A DNA stretch of 64,000 nt from Mytilus trossulus. Its lineage: Eukaryota; Mollusca; Bivalvia; Mytilida; Mytilidae. The stretch covers positions 50,586,686 to 50,650,685 of the forward strand of contig NC_086378.1 of NCBI RefSeq assembly GCF_036588685.1. The letters are read 5' to 3'. The position numbers were made by a program, and so were the translations under genes. Under the pieces are notes generated by a model that saw only the letters and a program-made list of their open reading frames with translations, did not search any database and was not told the origin of the DNA. Positions 42,543-54,839 of this stretch are shown here, piece by piece. Position 1 is the first letter of the stretch, and the number at the start of each line of letters is the position of its first letter.

Positions 42543-45500
42543 CTGTAATCACATGAATAATAATACTGAATTGCATAAAACAAACACATGAAGCTAATAG
42601 AAACGACCCGCCAAAAAAAAAACCAATTCAAACAAAACTATAAAAACAATAAAAAAAAAACAATTAAAAAAAGCAACATGAATATTTGAACACTATCCAA
42701 ACAAAAAAATAAAAAAAGTGTACATACCAAGTGCAAAATAGTATTCTTAATTGCTAAAAACAAATGGAAAACGAATCATTGATGCTACAAAAACGCTCCA
42801 AAGTCTGATTAATTCCATATTTGTTTAATTGTTGTCTGCTCTATGGTTGGGTTGTTGTCTCTTTGGCACATTCCCCATTTCCATTCTTAATTTTATATTT
42901 ACTTTATATATAATATTAGCGTATTTAAGTGATTTTTCTATATGTATTACCTTGGAGTAATGATACATTGGTTTGATGTTGTCTGTATGTCTGAAATTGT
43001 CTGTGCTGTGAAATCTATTTCATGATCGGGATATATGCCACTAGATTGCGAAGGTTTCATTGAAAATCCTCTGAAAACAGATATGAACATAAATGTATAC
43101 GTAACAACAGAAATTCAACAAAGAAAACACAGGTTACATCAAATTCCTCAAATTTTATTCAATTCCGGTTCGTTTAGAGATATGTTTATAGTCAGAGTAG
43201 ACCTTCAAAGTAGATATGATATGATAAATTTGTAACTTCTAGCTGGGCGATTACGAACGAAAAAACTGTCTTGAATTTTTTTCTTGTAAACTGTTCCGTT
43301 GTATATTTGTGTACAAGTCGTTGTTTTCTCATTGACAATTTTCTCAATAAATTGACAAGGTTTTTTTTTCAAAAATAATATGTTTGCAATATAAAATCTT
43401 CATTAAATCGTTACCTTGGAATTATAATGCCATTTGTTGTTGTCTGTTGTTTGTCAGACACTTTTTGTGTTGTCATGTCAGCCTCATAGTCTGGATATAT
43501 GCCACTTGACCGTGACGTTTTCATCCAAAAGCCTCTGCAAACATAAATACACGAATCATTACACGAATAAAATGGTACCACGTAAATATTTTCATTACAT
43601 TGAATATATAAATAAACATTATTTAGTTTTCTCTTTTGAATTATTTTACACTTGTCCTATCGGGGTACTTTATAACTGTCTGTGCAATATGTATTTGCTC
43701 ATTGTTGAGGCCATACGGCTTTCTATAGTTGTTAATAAGGTTTAATGTTTGGTATCTTGGTGACTTGTCTTATTGACGGTCATGTTTTATCTTCCTTTTT
43801 TATAAAGATATTAGGTTTTTGCTTATTAACTTTTATATATCACGCTTCCAGGGCAATAATTTAATGTGCAATAGCAGAAGCTCTGATTCGAAATTGTCTT
43901 TTGATATGATGAATTAAAATTATCAAACCTTATTGATGAAGAAATACAGCTGTTTAATTCCCTTTCTTTATGCAATAAGACTATGCTTTGCAATATAACA
44001 CAAATCTAAAATCATTTCTTTAAAAAAATGTTATGATCTGATGTTAGGTAAGCTCTAAACATGAAATATTTATGCATAGTTATACCTGTCCGGATTACTT
44101 TTGCATGTCATTACTTCTACCACACTGGATATAAGTTCAGGGACATCTCGTGCTTTGATTGAAACCTGTGATGTTGGGTACATCGCTTGCAAGACTCCAA
44201 CAGTTGTTTCTGCTGCTAGACTGCCCACTGATCTTATGTTGTATCCATTTGCCATGGTATGCAACTGTATTTTGCTATCGATGTCAATCATCATCCCTTC
44301 AAAGGTAACACATGGAATTCCTTTAAAATATCTTGTGTAAGGAGGAAACTTTGAAAAGTCCAAGTCCTTCAACAGGAAATTTCTCATTTCTACCAGGAAG
44401 CAAATTCTTCGTGCTGCAGGAATTCCAGGGTTGTCACTCGCTTCATACCAATTTCGTATTAGTCTAGTTAGATTTGACGCTTTTATATATTCATTCTTTT
44501 TCATCCAGTCTTCAACCTCTTGTGAAAAATGGGTCCTTGCATTTGCGACACTTTGTTTATCAATAAGATCTTCTACAAAAGGTAACGTTAATCTTGTTTC
44601 GTTTGATTTAGCGCACTTGTGCCATGCTAATGATGAAACACCACATATGCCTTTTGTACTTGTCCTGACACGCAAGTGTGTTAAATTATGAGAACAATCA
44701 ATACTCTTTGTTAGCAAGCGTCCAGTCATTGTGCTTTTCTCTGGATAAGAAAACCAGTATTTGATATCTTCACATATCCCTTCAATTTTTGCTGGACATG
44801 GGAACGGTGATTCATTTTGCCATTCTCTTAACTTTTTTTCAAATAAATATGCAGAATAACCAATACGCAAATTAGCCTTTGGGTAGGCCTTGGTCTGAAT
44901 CATACGCTTACTAATTGTTTTCAAAGGCAAAGGATTCTTCAGTTTTGTGCGAGTCCGACTTTGGGATGGTTTGGTTGAAACAGTCGAAGGTACTTCAACC
45001 CCGAACATTTTGCATACGTAACATACTTTGTCATCTTTTTTCCAACTTTTCCTGAATTCCAAACTTAAGCTTGGAATTTCATTCTTACATGTTTCATGTA
45101 ATACTTCTAAATCTGGGTGTCTCAATGATCTAATCGCCGAGTATGAAGACAATTTGGTCCTTAACTGTTCATGAGTACCATTTGTCCATTTAGATGCTGT
45201 TTTTGGATTTTGTTTTAAACTAGTGACAAGTTTGTTTAGAATTTCTTCGGTTAGTTCTATGTGAGTTGCGGTACTACGTTGTTGTTCAATATCAATTCGT
45301 GTTGTGTCCGACTCTCCACTTGTATCTATGATGTCGTTTAAATTGTCGGATTGTACTTCAATAGTGTGTTCAAAATCCGTCTGCTTTGCATGTTCGGATT
45401 CCGCGTCTGTTGTGTTTGCTTCGTTTGCATTGTCAGCTAGACATACATCTGTTATTTCGTTCGATACTTTATCTACATCTCTTAGTAGATCAGAGTCAGA

Positions 45501-48230
45501 GTTCTCAGGCAAAATGTTGATTACTGAGTCGGGAAGCCAGTCAGTACTTCTACTTCCTGTTGTGTCATCCCCATTTTCTTCAACACAATCCCCAATTTGT
45601 TCTTTATTCATAATTGTGTGATCTGCAGGTCCCCTAATATTCATCAGCACTTTATCTTTACTAGACACCGATAATGCCCCTGAAGACAACCTATTCACAC
45701 AAATGCCCCTGTCCTGGTAACTGTCAAAGATATTCACTAGTTGCTTCAGTAACTCCTGTTTTGACATTGATTTGGTACTATTCCAAACGTCCTTCTGCAA
45801 TTGAAAGATGGTCAAATCTTTGCCACTTGTGTCCCGATTCATTAACTGGATCCATTGCCCATCAGTGGATAAGTTTAGAATATTCAAACCACTATTAGTA
45901 CATTGTTTCAAAACGAAATTCGTTGCTTGTCGCATAGCATTTCCACTTAATCGATAATCCTTTAGTCCAAATGCTATCGGTATAGAACAAGGTATCTCTT
46001 GGTTAGAATTCCTATTTTTATTTGTCAGGACCCAAACCATGACCTCTGTTGCTCTACGTCTGCGAATTTCATAAGCGTTACTAACAAATACTTTACATTT
46101 CTCAATTGCATTGTTTAAATCTTCAAACGGTAATGTATCCGCTGGATTTTGAAGGTGGCACCTCTTTAACGGCTGCATGTAATAACTATCAACTGAAAAT
46201 GTCCTCAATCCACTGTCTGTCATGGTACAGGACTGCACTTCACACAGGAATTCGACGTTGTTCTTCACAAACTGTTTTATTTTCTCTTTTATTTCCTTTG
46301 TTTTGACGCTTATTCTCGTTGATTTTTTTGGCTTATTATTTCCATAGATATTCGTCGCCTCGGACCAGATTTCTGTCCAAAGATCATTGTCGAACTTCAC
46401 CTTAAAAAATGTGGAGCTTTCATGCGTATAAGAGACATATATCAATGTTTGGGTTCTAAGAACAAACATCTCAGCCAGAAGTTGACACACATAATATTCT
46501 GGAAGTGAATAGTGAACGGCAACTCTCTTATCATTTGGGAAAGGACACTTTATTTCAACGGCTGCAATGATACCTCCATCGGAATCTGATTTATTCGGCA
46601 CTTGTGACCTTATACTTCCATCTGGTGACACTATCCCCAAAACGTCAATGTTGTCTCCAGGAATAATATAACATCCTTCTTCTATGAAAAAGCAATCTGG
46701 AAAATAGACGGGCAAAACTTTACCTACAAGTGTTGCTATTCCATCTTTTTCGTGATCACTACCATATTTCATCCGTGTTTGAGTATCTTCTGATACCTCG
46801 CTATCAATTCCATCTATAAACTTTGCGTAGTGAAGTCGCTGTTCCTTAAGTCCCCTCAATCCCAGAGCTGAGTGTAATGTACTTCCCGTTATTCTAGCGG
46901 ACTTTCGAAGTATATGCCATACATCTGACCTCTGCTTAAGATATCTTGGTTCTAAAGCTTCAACACTTTCATCATGTTCCCTGAGGCTGACATGGTTTCC
47001 TTGATACGATATGTCCACTGTCGTTTCTTTAATATAATGGGATTGTGATCCAAATATACCACTTGAGCTAAAAAGAACCGAGTTGATACAGGAAAGTCCA
47101 TTTTCTACAAGTTCTGTTAACTGAAACAATGACGCCTGCAATCCACTTATCACAAATACAAATCTAGATTCACGCCAATTTTCACCTGCCATTCCTTTAA
47201 ACTTTTGAAGACCTAATTTCTGACGTATTGCAAGCTCTTTGCAGTCTTTCAATCGTAGACTCATAACATTTAGTGCTTCTTGTACCCTTTTACAAAGAGA
47301 AAGTTCCAAAACCTTGTTTGTAATCAATAATTGTTGGCCTTGTAAAAAGTTTATAAAGTCATCTAAAATATTTATTTGGTCTTCTAGAAGTGTTTTTCGT
47401 TCCTTAAATGTAATCCCATCTTCAAACCCGAACATATCCACATCTCCCCCTTTTCGATCTACCCCTGCTGTTACCTTTTTTCCGTCAGCACATAGCATAA
47501 ACTCATGATTTTGTTGGTTATGCAACATTTTCAATACCGGATAAAGAATGCCTGGAGAAGTTGTCTTTGGAATATCAAGGTCCATGGCGATAAAGTCTGA
47601 AAGTATCTTCTGGCTTGGAACGGCAAAATTGATTCTTGCGTCTTGGGGATCGGCCATTCCGCGCTCAGACAAGTTTTCTGTTATTTGTCCAATACTCTTT
47701 GGTCCACCCATGAAATATAAAAATTTACCATGAAAAAGTCTGTAGCCTGTTTTCCAAAACCTCTTTGTCGTTTCTCGATACGACATTTCTGATGTAATTC
47801 TATTTGACATGAATCTGACAGTCTCCAGGAAAAGAAGAAGCGAAATATTGTCTAAAGGAAATGTATTTTCTTTCACCATTTGGATAAAGGATAGAAATTC
47901 AGTAGCCAAATTAACTTTTTTTAAATTTTGAATCGCTGTTTTGAAATCATTTACTATTGTAGTATCATCGTCTTCGGGATTACTTGAAGTTGTGTTGTCA
48001 TTCGCTAAAAATGATGCCGGTAAGTGTTTCATTGGAGAGAGTGTTCTAATTCTTTTAGGAGTGATGGATTTTTGCGGCGTGCACGAGTGCTTTTTAGATG
48101 AAGCTGGTGATGAACTATGATGCATTCTGGCTGGTGGAGGCTTCGGGCATATCTTATATTGATGACTTTTTTGTGATTTTCCACCATGTTTTGGTTTATT
48201 GAGCCATAGCCTTGACTTTTTTTTTACCAT
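42365..48230 (-). CDS. large YqaJ-type PD-(D/E)XK nuclease protein, candidate transposition enzyme (four coding exons)
   Basis: The product is about 1,520 residues from exons 48230-44086, 43534-43415, 43070-42951 and 42542-42365, all joined in frame. Residues about 430-640 match the YqaJ/lambda-exonuclease nuclease fold: RITGSTLHSALG near 447, KYGSDHEKDG near 488, DVLGIVSPDG (Asp about 529), AAVEIKCPFP (Glu about 559, Lys about 561) and YYVCQLLAEM (Gln about 583). These fit the D...EXK...Q active site of a metal-dependent DNA nuclease. The N-terminal 80 residues are basic and proline/serine-rich. CADGKK near 248 and STDGQW near 788 are conserved-looking Asp motifs of unknown role. Residues about 870-1010 are acidic and low-complexity, and VCYVCKMFG follows later. 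YqaJ proteins are known in phages and occur widely in invertebrate genomes. A role here in cutting or resecting DNA during transposition is inference. The first exon alone would stop at 44070 if unspliced. Confidence 0.88.
42951..43070 (-). CDS. YqaJ protein, small exon B (duplicated)
   Basis: 120 bp between TGTTTTCAG and CCAAG|GTAAT, the same phase and length as exon A. The peptide runs RGFSMKPSQSSGIYPDHEID and onward. The identical length and symmetric phase mean either exon could be skipped without a frameshift (inference). Confidence 0.75.
43415..43534 (-). CDS. YqaJ protein, small exon A (duplicated)
   Basis: 120 bp between GTTTGCAG and CCAAG|GTAA, in phase with the main exon. The peptide runs RGFWMKTSRSSGIYPDYEAD and onward. 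It is clearly homologous to the next exon (shared SSGIYPD and terminal IIxPR), so it arose by exon duplication. Confidence 0.75.
44086..48230 (-). CDS. main coding exon of the YqaJ protein
   Basis: 4,145 bp open without interruption, with the acceptor TTTTCAG eight bases before the ATG and the donor GGACAG|GTATAA after it, leaving phase 2. It encodes the first 1,381 residues, including the whole nuclease domain. Plus-strand open frames inside are shadows. Confidence 0.92.
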
Positions 48231-48432
48231 GATAGTGACTGAAAAGGAAAAGAAATCGTTTACCAGCTTTAAAATTAAATATTTTAAGCCATTTTTTTTA
48301 CTATGAATGAAATCAAAAGCACATGTTGTATAAGACCAAAAATAGGCAAAATGAAAAAAACCTTATTTTGTCATGGTAAAATAGATGTGTTTGAAATAAA
48401 ATGTATCATATGAAGACTAATTTACATGAAAA

Positions 48433-48902
48433 ATATGTATTTTTTTATGACAAGCCTCTATACCCCTTGCGATGCAAAATCTGACACCCCGAGCGACACT
48501 TTATATTTTGATGAATAACAGTTTTAAAACCAATTAATTTTAACTAAGAAACTGGCATTTGGTAGAAGTCAATGAGAGGAATACAATTCTATATAAATGA
48601 TACTGAGGGTAGTTGCGTAAAGTAGTGTTTATACCGAAATATGCATATAAAGCCTCAAAATCTGCAACACGGAAAACTAGGGCGAGGTGTTTGAGAAAAC
48701 TGAGCACTGAAAACGACTGCTTCTGCGTTCAGGAAATAGATTATGTTGCGGTTCCTTCCGTGCAATACATTATATGGTACTGAGAGTTCTAAAAATAAGA
48801 AATTTTGATGCATGAACTTACCTTGTTACTTTTTCGTCGCCTCAAAATCGCCACCCCATGTCAAACATAGCCGACACCCCGCATGTGGCGTTCTACACGG
48901 TG
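48433..48902 (-). repeat. right terminal inverted repeat of the 9-kb transposon
   Basis: The inverted counterpart of 39861-40330. It ends CACGGTG and is followed by AATAT. The differences I noticed are small, for example one base in the TTGCGTCGC/TTGCATCGC segment and one extra base in GGGGTA(T)AGAGG. The splice donor is conserved at 48822|48821. Confidence 0.92.
48822..48902 (-). promoter_or_regulatory. putative leader exon and start region in the right TIR
   Basis: The same leader and donor as at 39861-39941, here serving the YqaJ gene. The matching acceptor CCTTTTCAG ends at 48239, leaving eight untranslated bases before the ATG at 48230. The intron would be 583 bp. Because the leaders are copies, both genes would share promoter and 5' UTR (inference). 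Confidence 0.5.
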
Positions 48903-49219
48903 AATATGCATATACTGTTTTGTATTGATTGAATTAAATTCCTATAAAATTATCTCTAGTAAATGTTTTTGAATAAATTTAATTAATTATTGTTGAGATT
49001 TTTTTCATAAAATATTTATTGAACATTTTTTACTGATATTGAACTGAAAATATTTCAGTTCTATTTACCGTTATTGTTTTGATAATCATTTCAATGCAAC
49101 TAATGTGTGAGCAGAGTGTGTATATTATTTTGTAAAGGTCACTGTATATTTCTCGGCTTGAGGTCAATTCGTTTACCTTGTAGCTATTTAGCCGCAGGTG
49201 TGAGTTCAAGCGTACACCA

Positions 49220-49706
49220 CACGGCTGGTAATCTACACACGCAGAACATTTGGTTCTGCAATAAACATGACTTCACGGAAAAATGTTGTTTTTGGAATTA
49301 TAAGGACGTCTATCAACACAGGACAGCACACACGCCGCCAAAAACAACATTCATACCCATTGCCCGAAAAAAAACTAAATTTGAACTTGTAGGTCTGTAA
49401 AAAGAACCATTTCAAAATTGAAATGTCACTTTTTTAGGCAATTTCTTGTGGGACAACTGATTTTGTAGGAGTTCAACTCTACGTACAACAGTAAATGATA
49501 CATGTATCTCTTCGTTAAAGTATTCACCACAGCATAGCATTCTCCGATTTTCAATATTTTGATCAGTTGACTAAGAAAATTGAGATTTAGAAATGTACAT
49601 ACCTTTTGAAGCGGTGACAATTACTCCACTCAAGCACAACCGGAAAATCCTCTCACGGTTTTTATTGCAGAACCAAATGTTCTGCGTGTGTAGATTACCA
49701 GCCGTG
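49220..49706. mobile_element. 487-bp TIR element with 46-bp perfect arms
   Basis: CACGGCTGGTAATCTACACA and the next 26 bases are repeated exactly in inverted orientation at the right end. No convincing target duplication is visible. The frames inside are shadows. It lies 317 bp from the right end of the 9-kb transposon. Confidence 0.8.
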
Positions 49707-50494
49707 ACAGGTATAAATGTTATTATTTGGAAAGGATAAACAGAAAGGATTAGAAAGAGTATGCTGTCACGATGTTAATACACTAAGATTTAATACACGA
49801 TGAGAATAAAGATACAATAATTAAATTGTGTAAATTAATTGAAAATAAAATTCAGATTCGTAATTCCGAAAGTGTATAAAAATAAAAGGAAACAATTTTT
49901 GATTACTTTCTTAGCGGCAATTGGCGTAAAGATTCAAATATGAAGCAAAAAATAGTAGTTTTAATCTTTTATAAAAACTAAATGCAATATTACCCAATTT
50001 GATATACCATTGTACATCTGTTTGATATCATTGACTTTACCGGAATTTCTTAACTTGTATTCAAATTTGGCTGTGTTTAAATGCTAATAAAACTATTGCA
50101 ATTTTAAAGTTTTTAATTGACAAAAAAATACAACATACAACATGCATAATTTTTTTTTAGTTTCTTTTTAACATTTTATTCTTACATAATTAAATTCATT
50201 TGACAATCATTTACACGAACTTTTTGTAAAAAGAATATCAATTATCTAAGCTAAGGCATTATTTCTTTTGAGGATTTTTGAGGATTTTTTTTTAAATTCT
50301 ATGATAATATTTGTGCAATGTTGAACATGATAGCCGTCATTAATCCAAATAAGTAATACAGTAGTTGTAACAAAAGTTATATTTTAGTCATGCATAACTG
50401 ATATTGACGAATTTATAATAGTTCGTCCATACATCGTTGTTCTTGAAACAATCATTATTAGTATACATGTAAGTTTCCTGACGTATAAGAGCCA

Positions 50495-50707
50495 TTGAGG
50501 ATGAGCTCCAGAGAAATCAGACTAGTGGCGTTTCGTTCGTTTGTTTGTTGGGAAAGGAGAGGAAATGCAACCGCTTGTACAGATAAACGACAGAATTACC
50601 ATACAAGCATTTATAGTCAACACAATCAGAAAGAGTTCCCATCGTTAGACGGGGAATATGAAGCTTCCAAGAATGAACAAGTGACATGTCTAACTCTGAA
50701 CAGTTAG
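50495..50707 (+). CDS. 70-residue open frame of unknown status
   Basis: It begins MRMSSREIRLVAFRSFVCWE, with mixed composition and no family match. It stands out slightly by being less AT-rich than its surroundings. There is no supporting splice or poly-A signal. Confidence 0.15.
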   Translation: MRMSSREIRLVAFRSFVCWERRGNATACTDKRQNYHTSIYSQHNQKEFPSLDGEYEASKNEQVTCLTLNS

Positions 50708-50881
50708 AAAACAGACTATCGACATCGACCGCTTGTTCTTAATATTTGAAACTGTATGCATATATATACGTATACGTTTATGATATATATAGTGATGAGT
50801 TCTTGCGTCTGACAAAAACTAAATTCCTTCATGGTTATATCTTGCCATACGTTTATATTGGTTTGTAAGGTGATTACTCAC

Positions 50882-51077
50882 AATCGTTATTTGAAAATCC
50901 TGTTTGTGAGATGAGATTCATTTCAATACAGAAATTTCGTCTATATATTTCACAAGTGTATAACACGGAGAAGCTCTGAAGGTCCATTACTCCCATTTTG
51001 TTTGGGTGTGAACCATCGATGTTTACAGCAATATCACAGAATAAGATGATGATGGTAGAAAGAACTATGGGCGTCAT
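50882..51077 (-). CDS. possible first exon of a secreted protein
   Basis: An ATG frame begins MTPIVLSTIIILFCDIAVNI, a good signal peptide (short polar start, hydrophobic core), continues with three cysteine-containing segments (YTCEIYRRNFC) and meets a consensus donor ATT|GTGAGT at 50881 in phase 1. I could not find the following exon with confidence. A chance frame cannot be excluded. Confidence 0.4.
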
Positions 51078-52424
51078 GTGGCAAATATTACATGCATATC
51101 GGACAATGAGTTGTCAATCTGTATAAAAAGATTTCCAATACAACCGTATTATTGAGAAGGAATGTTTACATGCTATACTCTCGTACTAGTATTACAGGGT
51201 TCTTGTGGCGTTCACCTTAGACACACATCTTTTTAACGATGTTTAAAAAAAAGACAGAACCAATTTAATGTCATATTTCCCTATTTTTTAAATATAACTA
51301 AAAGTCTTTTATCTGACAAGAATACCCCTATTTAGCGAACAAGTAATTTATTCTTTTTTCTGTAATTGAATACCAAGAAAGAAAATAAATCCCGAAATTA
51401 ATTTGAAACTTTGATACTCAAAAGTTTCCCAGCAAAATATTCACATTCCCTGGGGATAATTAGTGTTCGTCCAGTGGCATATATAACAATTGTGATGACG
51501 AATTACTTCCTTTGTTCGAGAACAATCTTATTGAAATATAAATCTGTGATTTTACTAGGTCCACAGCTTCAATGAACCAAAGCAAAAGTTATACATCGAC
51601 CTGTATTTAAATCAAATTGGTTCTCTTCTTCTTCTGGTATACAATAGTCTATCGACATTCGATGATTACATACTGTTGGCATACGTGGACTAGTCTATTT
51701 ACAACACTTTTACCCCTATTTATTCAAAATATATGGTTTTTTTTTATGTTCAATGTATACATGTATATATTTTAAATTGCGCTATATAGTTCCGTAACTT
51801 TCTATCCAGTCGTATAAACGAATCGTCGGCAAGTGCGTACATTTTTTTAAATCAATATTTCTGGTCTGTTCCAATCTGTCCTTCACTATTGACAATGACT
51901 ATATATTACATTTTCCCAAATTCACCCTTGGAAAAAATATTTAAATAGATTTTAATTTCATCAAATCTTATTTTTTGGGTATTATTTATATGTTTATGAA
52001 TTATATTCTTTACACCAGAAATGTTATTTATAAACAAGCGTATGAGTTTAGTAATGACAAGTAAGACAGAGTTGTATATTATTCATCTGATAGTTCAAAA
52101 TGGAAAGTTATAAGTTATAAGTTATCAGCCGTGTACACTGATCAATACCTGCAGAAGTGAAACGATGCATGAACTTGCAAGCCCGACAGGAAATCGCTTG
52201 AATACCTGGACGTGTCACCTCACACCCCTCACAATACCTTTGGAAGTAATACCTTTAGCCATGCTGGTGATCAGATGAGGGAAGATCAAAATATATTTGT
52301 TTATTACTTTAAAGAATTATGAACAAATTAGATTTTCGAAAACAATTTTCACGGAACACTTATTTATCAACCTTGACTTTTCACCTAATTCCAATATCAA
52401 CAGTTTAACCAAAACTAATCTCAA

Positions 52425-53220
52425 TTAAAATTTCTAATGGAGTTTGCAACAATAACTACTCATTTAAATACATCATAAAATATTAAGATGTAAAAAAACT
52501 GCTTGTTATCACTGAATGGTAAAGATTATTTTAATTTATCAGTTGGTAGTAAAAAGTGAATATACATTGTATATTGTATATAACAAAGATTTAAGTTGAT
52601 TCTGGACAAAGAAAGATAACTCCAATTAAAAAAAAATCTTGCTATTGCACAATATTTTGCAATTAGATATTTCTTGCTTACTATTCTGGACAAAGAAAGA
52701 TAACTCTAATTAAAAAAAAATTTGATATTTCACAATATTGTGCAATTAGATATTTCTTGCCATTGCGCAATACTGTGCAATTGAAAAGACTTGCTATTAC
52801 ACAATACTTAATATAATAATTTTAGATCCTGATTTGGACCAACTTGAAAACTGGGCCCATAATAAAAAAATCTAAGTACATTTTTGGATTCAGCATATCA
52901 AAGAACTTCAAGATTTCAATTTTTGTTAAAATCAGACTAAGTTTAATTTTGGACCCTTTGGACTTTAGTGTAGACCAATTTGAAAACAGGACCAAAAATG
53001 AAGAATCTACATACACAGTTAGATTTGGAATATCAAAGAACCCCATTTATTCAATTTTTGATGAAATCAAACAAAGTTTAATTTTGGACCCCGATTTGGA
53101 CCAACTTGAAAACTGGGCCAATAATCAAGAATCTAAGTACATTTTTAGATTCAGCATATCAAAGAACCTAACTGATTCATTTTTTGTCAAAATCAAACTA
53201 AGTTTAATTTTGGACCCTTT
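52425..53220 (+). repeat. Y-type element fragment
   Basis: It matches 13516-14640 in direct orientation, from AATGGAGTTTGCAACAATAA through TTGCACAATATTGTGCAAT-like palindromes to the CCAACTTGAAAACTGGGCC repeats. Both termini are missing. Confidence 0.75.
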
Positions 53221-54190
53221 GGTATACAAATGTCCGGTGTCCGTCCGTCTGTCCGTCTGTCCGTCTGTCTGTCCGGCGCAAACATGTCGCACCGTAACTT
53301 GAGAACGACTTATCTAAATTTCATGAAACTTATTATAGTTCTTTTTTTATGATGGTCAAATGATCTGTATACTTTGGTGAAAATAAGATTTAAACTTTTT
53401 GAGTTACGGCACTTTGTAACTAAAACAGGGGTGTGGTTTTTTTTTCACATGTCGCACCGTATCTCAAAAACGATTCTTGATTATTGCTTAAAACTTCACA
53501 GTTCTTAGTTATATTAATCTTAATATCTGTATACTTTTTGGTGATGATTCAAAATTTCATTTTTAAGTTATTGAGTATTTTGTAAAAAAGGGGGAGGGTT
53601 TTTTACATGTCGCGCCGTATCTCAAAAATGATGTATGATTATTGCTTAAAACTTTACACACTTCTTTGTTATATTAATCTAAAGATCTGTATACTTTTTG
53701 GTGATGATTCAAAATTTCATTTTTGAGTTATTGAGTATTTTGTAAAAAAGGGGGGAGGGTTTTTTTTACATGTCGTGCCGTATCTCAAAAACGAATAATG
53801 ATTATTGCTTAAAACTTTACACACTTCTTTGTTATATTAATCTAAAGATCTGTTTACTTTTTGGTGATGACTCAAAATTTTATTTTTAAGTTATTGAGTA
53901 TTTTGTAAAAAAGGGGAGGGTTTTTTTTACATGTCGCGCCGTATCGCAAAAACAATTGAAGATTATTGCTTGAAACTGTACACACTTCTTTGTTATATTA
54001 ATCTAAGATCTGTATACTTTTTGGTTTGATTCAAAATTTTATTTTAGTGGTATTTGTAAAAAAAAAAAATGGGGGGGGGGGGGGGTTTCACATGTCCCGC
54101 CGTGTCTCAAAAGCAATAAATGGTAATTGCTTAAAACTTTCTCAGAAACTATTTATGATTATTGCATAAAACTTCCACACAAGACGTCGG
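53221..54190 (-). mobile_element. pearl-like element with 161-bp core repeats
   Basis: A (GTCC/GTCT)n microsatellite at 53230-53277 is followed by about five units anchored on ACATGTCGCACCGTATCTCA, with a period of about 161-163 bp. Poly-G tracts expand in later units (up to 15 G near 54070). It ends near GGGCGTATCATGCGCTCATG. Confidence 0.75.
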
Positions 54191-54391
54191 GCGTATCATG
54201 CGCTCATGGCGCAGCTGTTTATTGAAAATCTGATTCGCCAGAATGAGATGATGACGGATAAGTTCCAGTCGACGTTACCAAAATGCCATCATCTCTGCAT
54301 AGAATCTAACCTATCGAATGAATAAGGCTTATCACCGAATATGGAATTACATGAGCCACAAGACGTGCATCACATGCATGTGGAACAGGAT

Positions 54392-54520
54392 CAGTGGCGG
54401 ATCCAGCCATTTGAAAAAGATGAGGGGGTCCCAACCCAGGACAAAAGGGGGGGGGGGGGTCCAACTATATGTCCCCATTCAAATGCATTGATCGTCACGG
54501 GATCTGCTACTGAGGAACTA
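54392..54520 (+). repeat. hAT-like terminus fragment
   Basis: CAGTGGCGGATCCAGC is a common end of hAT-type MITEs, here followed by a poly-G tract near 54447-54459. The matching right end was not found. The open frame at 54341-54607 is a shadow. Confidence 0.5.
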
Positions 54521-54712
54521 GTTAGCCTTTGGTGGTCCCTGAGTTCACCCGAAATATTTTTGTACCTTCAGAAATGGTTCATTGACTTTGAATATTTGCA
54601 AAACTGACATGTTAAAGTGTTGCTGTATTAATTTCAACATTTGCATTACTGAAATTACAAAAACTAGAGACATATCTCTGTGATAACAGTTTATGGGTAT
54701 TAATAATCCGGA

Positions 54713-54785
54713 CCATATGAGTATTTAGACCATACGCGTACGGTCTGGACCGTATTCGTACTTTTTCAAAATACTCATATGGTCG
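54713..54785. repeat. inverted repeat GACCATATGAGTATTT
   Basis: Arms of about 16 bp enclose GC-richer palindromic DNA (ACCATACGCGTACGGT). It could be a small foldback element. Confidence 0.6.
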
Positions 54786-54839
54786 TACCGTATGCGGCGT
54801 ACAGTCTAACAGTCGTACAGTCTAACTAATTTTAAGAAG

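Larger units (their letters stand above)
39861..48902. mobile_element. 9,042-bp DNA transposon with YqaJ nuclease and zinc-finger genes
   Basis: The two ends are inverted copies of each other over about 470 bp. Both termini begin CACCGTGTAGAACGCC, and the element is flanked directly by AATAT on each side (39856-39860 and 48903-48907), a 5-bp target-site duplication. Inside are two convergent genes: a C2H2 zinc-finger gene on plus and a large YqaJ-type PD-(D/E)XK gene on minus. Both reading frames are intact and the terminal repeats differ at only a few positions that I noticed, so the insertion looks recent. A 5-bp duplication and a CAC terminus resemble Transib/RAG-type elements, whose ends follow CACWRTG, but I see no Transib or RAG1 transposase. 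No reverse transcriptase, integrase or helicase is visible. Confidence 0.88.
49707..52424. other. AT-rich intergenic sequence
   Basis: Apart from the two weak candidates noted here I see no features. Confidence 0.45.

Noticed and set aside
44101-47733. Plus-strand frames of 60-105 residues inside the YqaJ gene
   Set aside because: Shadows of the 1,381-residue minus-strand exon.
39861-48902. RAG/Transib transposon identity for the 9-kb element
   Set aside because: Ends and duplication length fit, but no RAG1/Transib core motifs are visible in either protein; kept only as a competing hypothesis.
54341-54607. 88-residue frame with a glycine run
   Set aside because: It spans a hAT-like MITE terminus and a poly-G tract.
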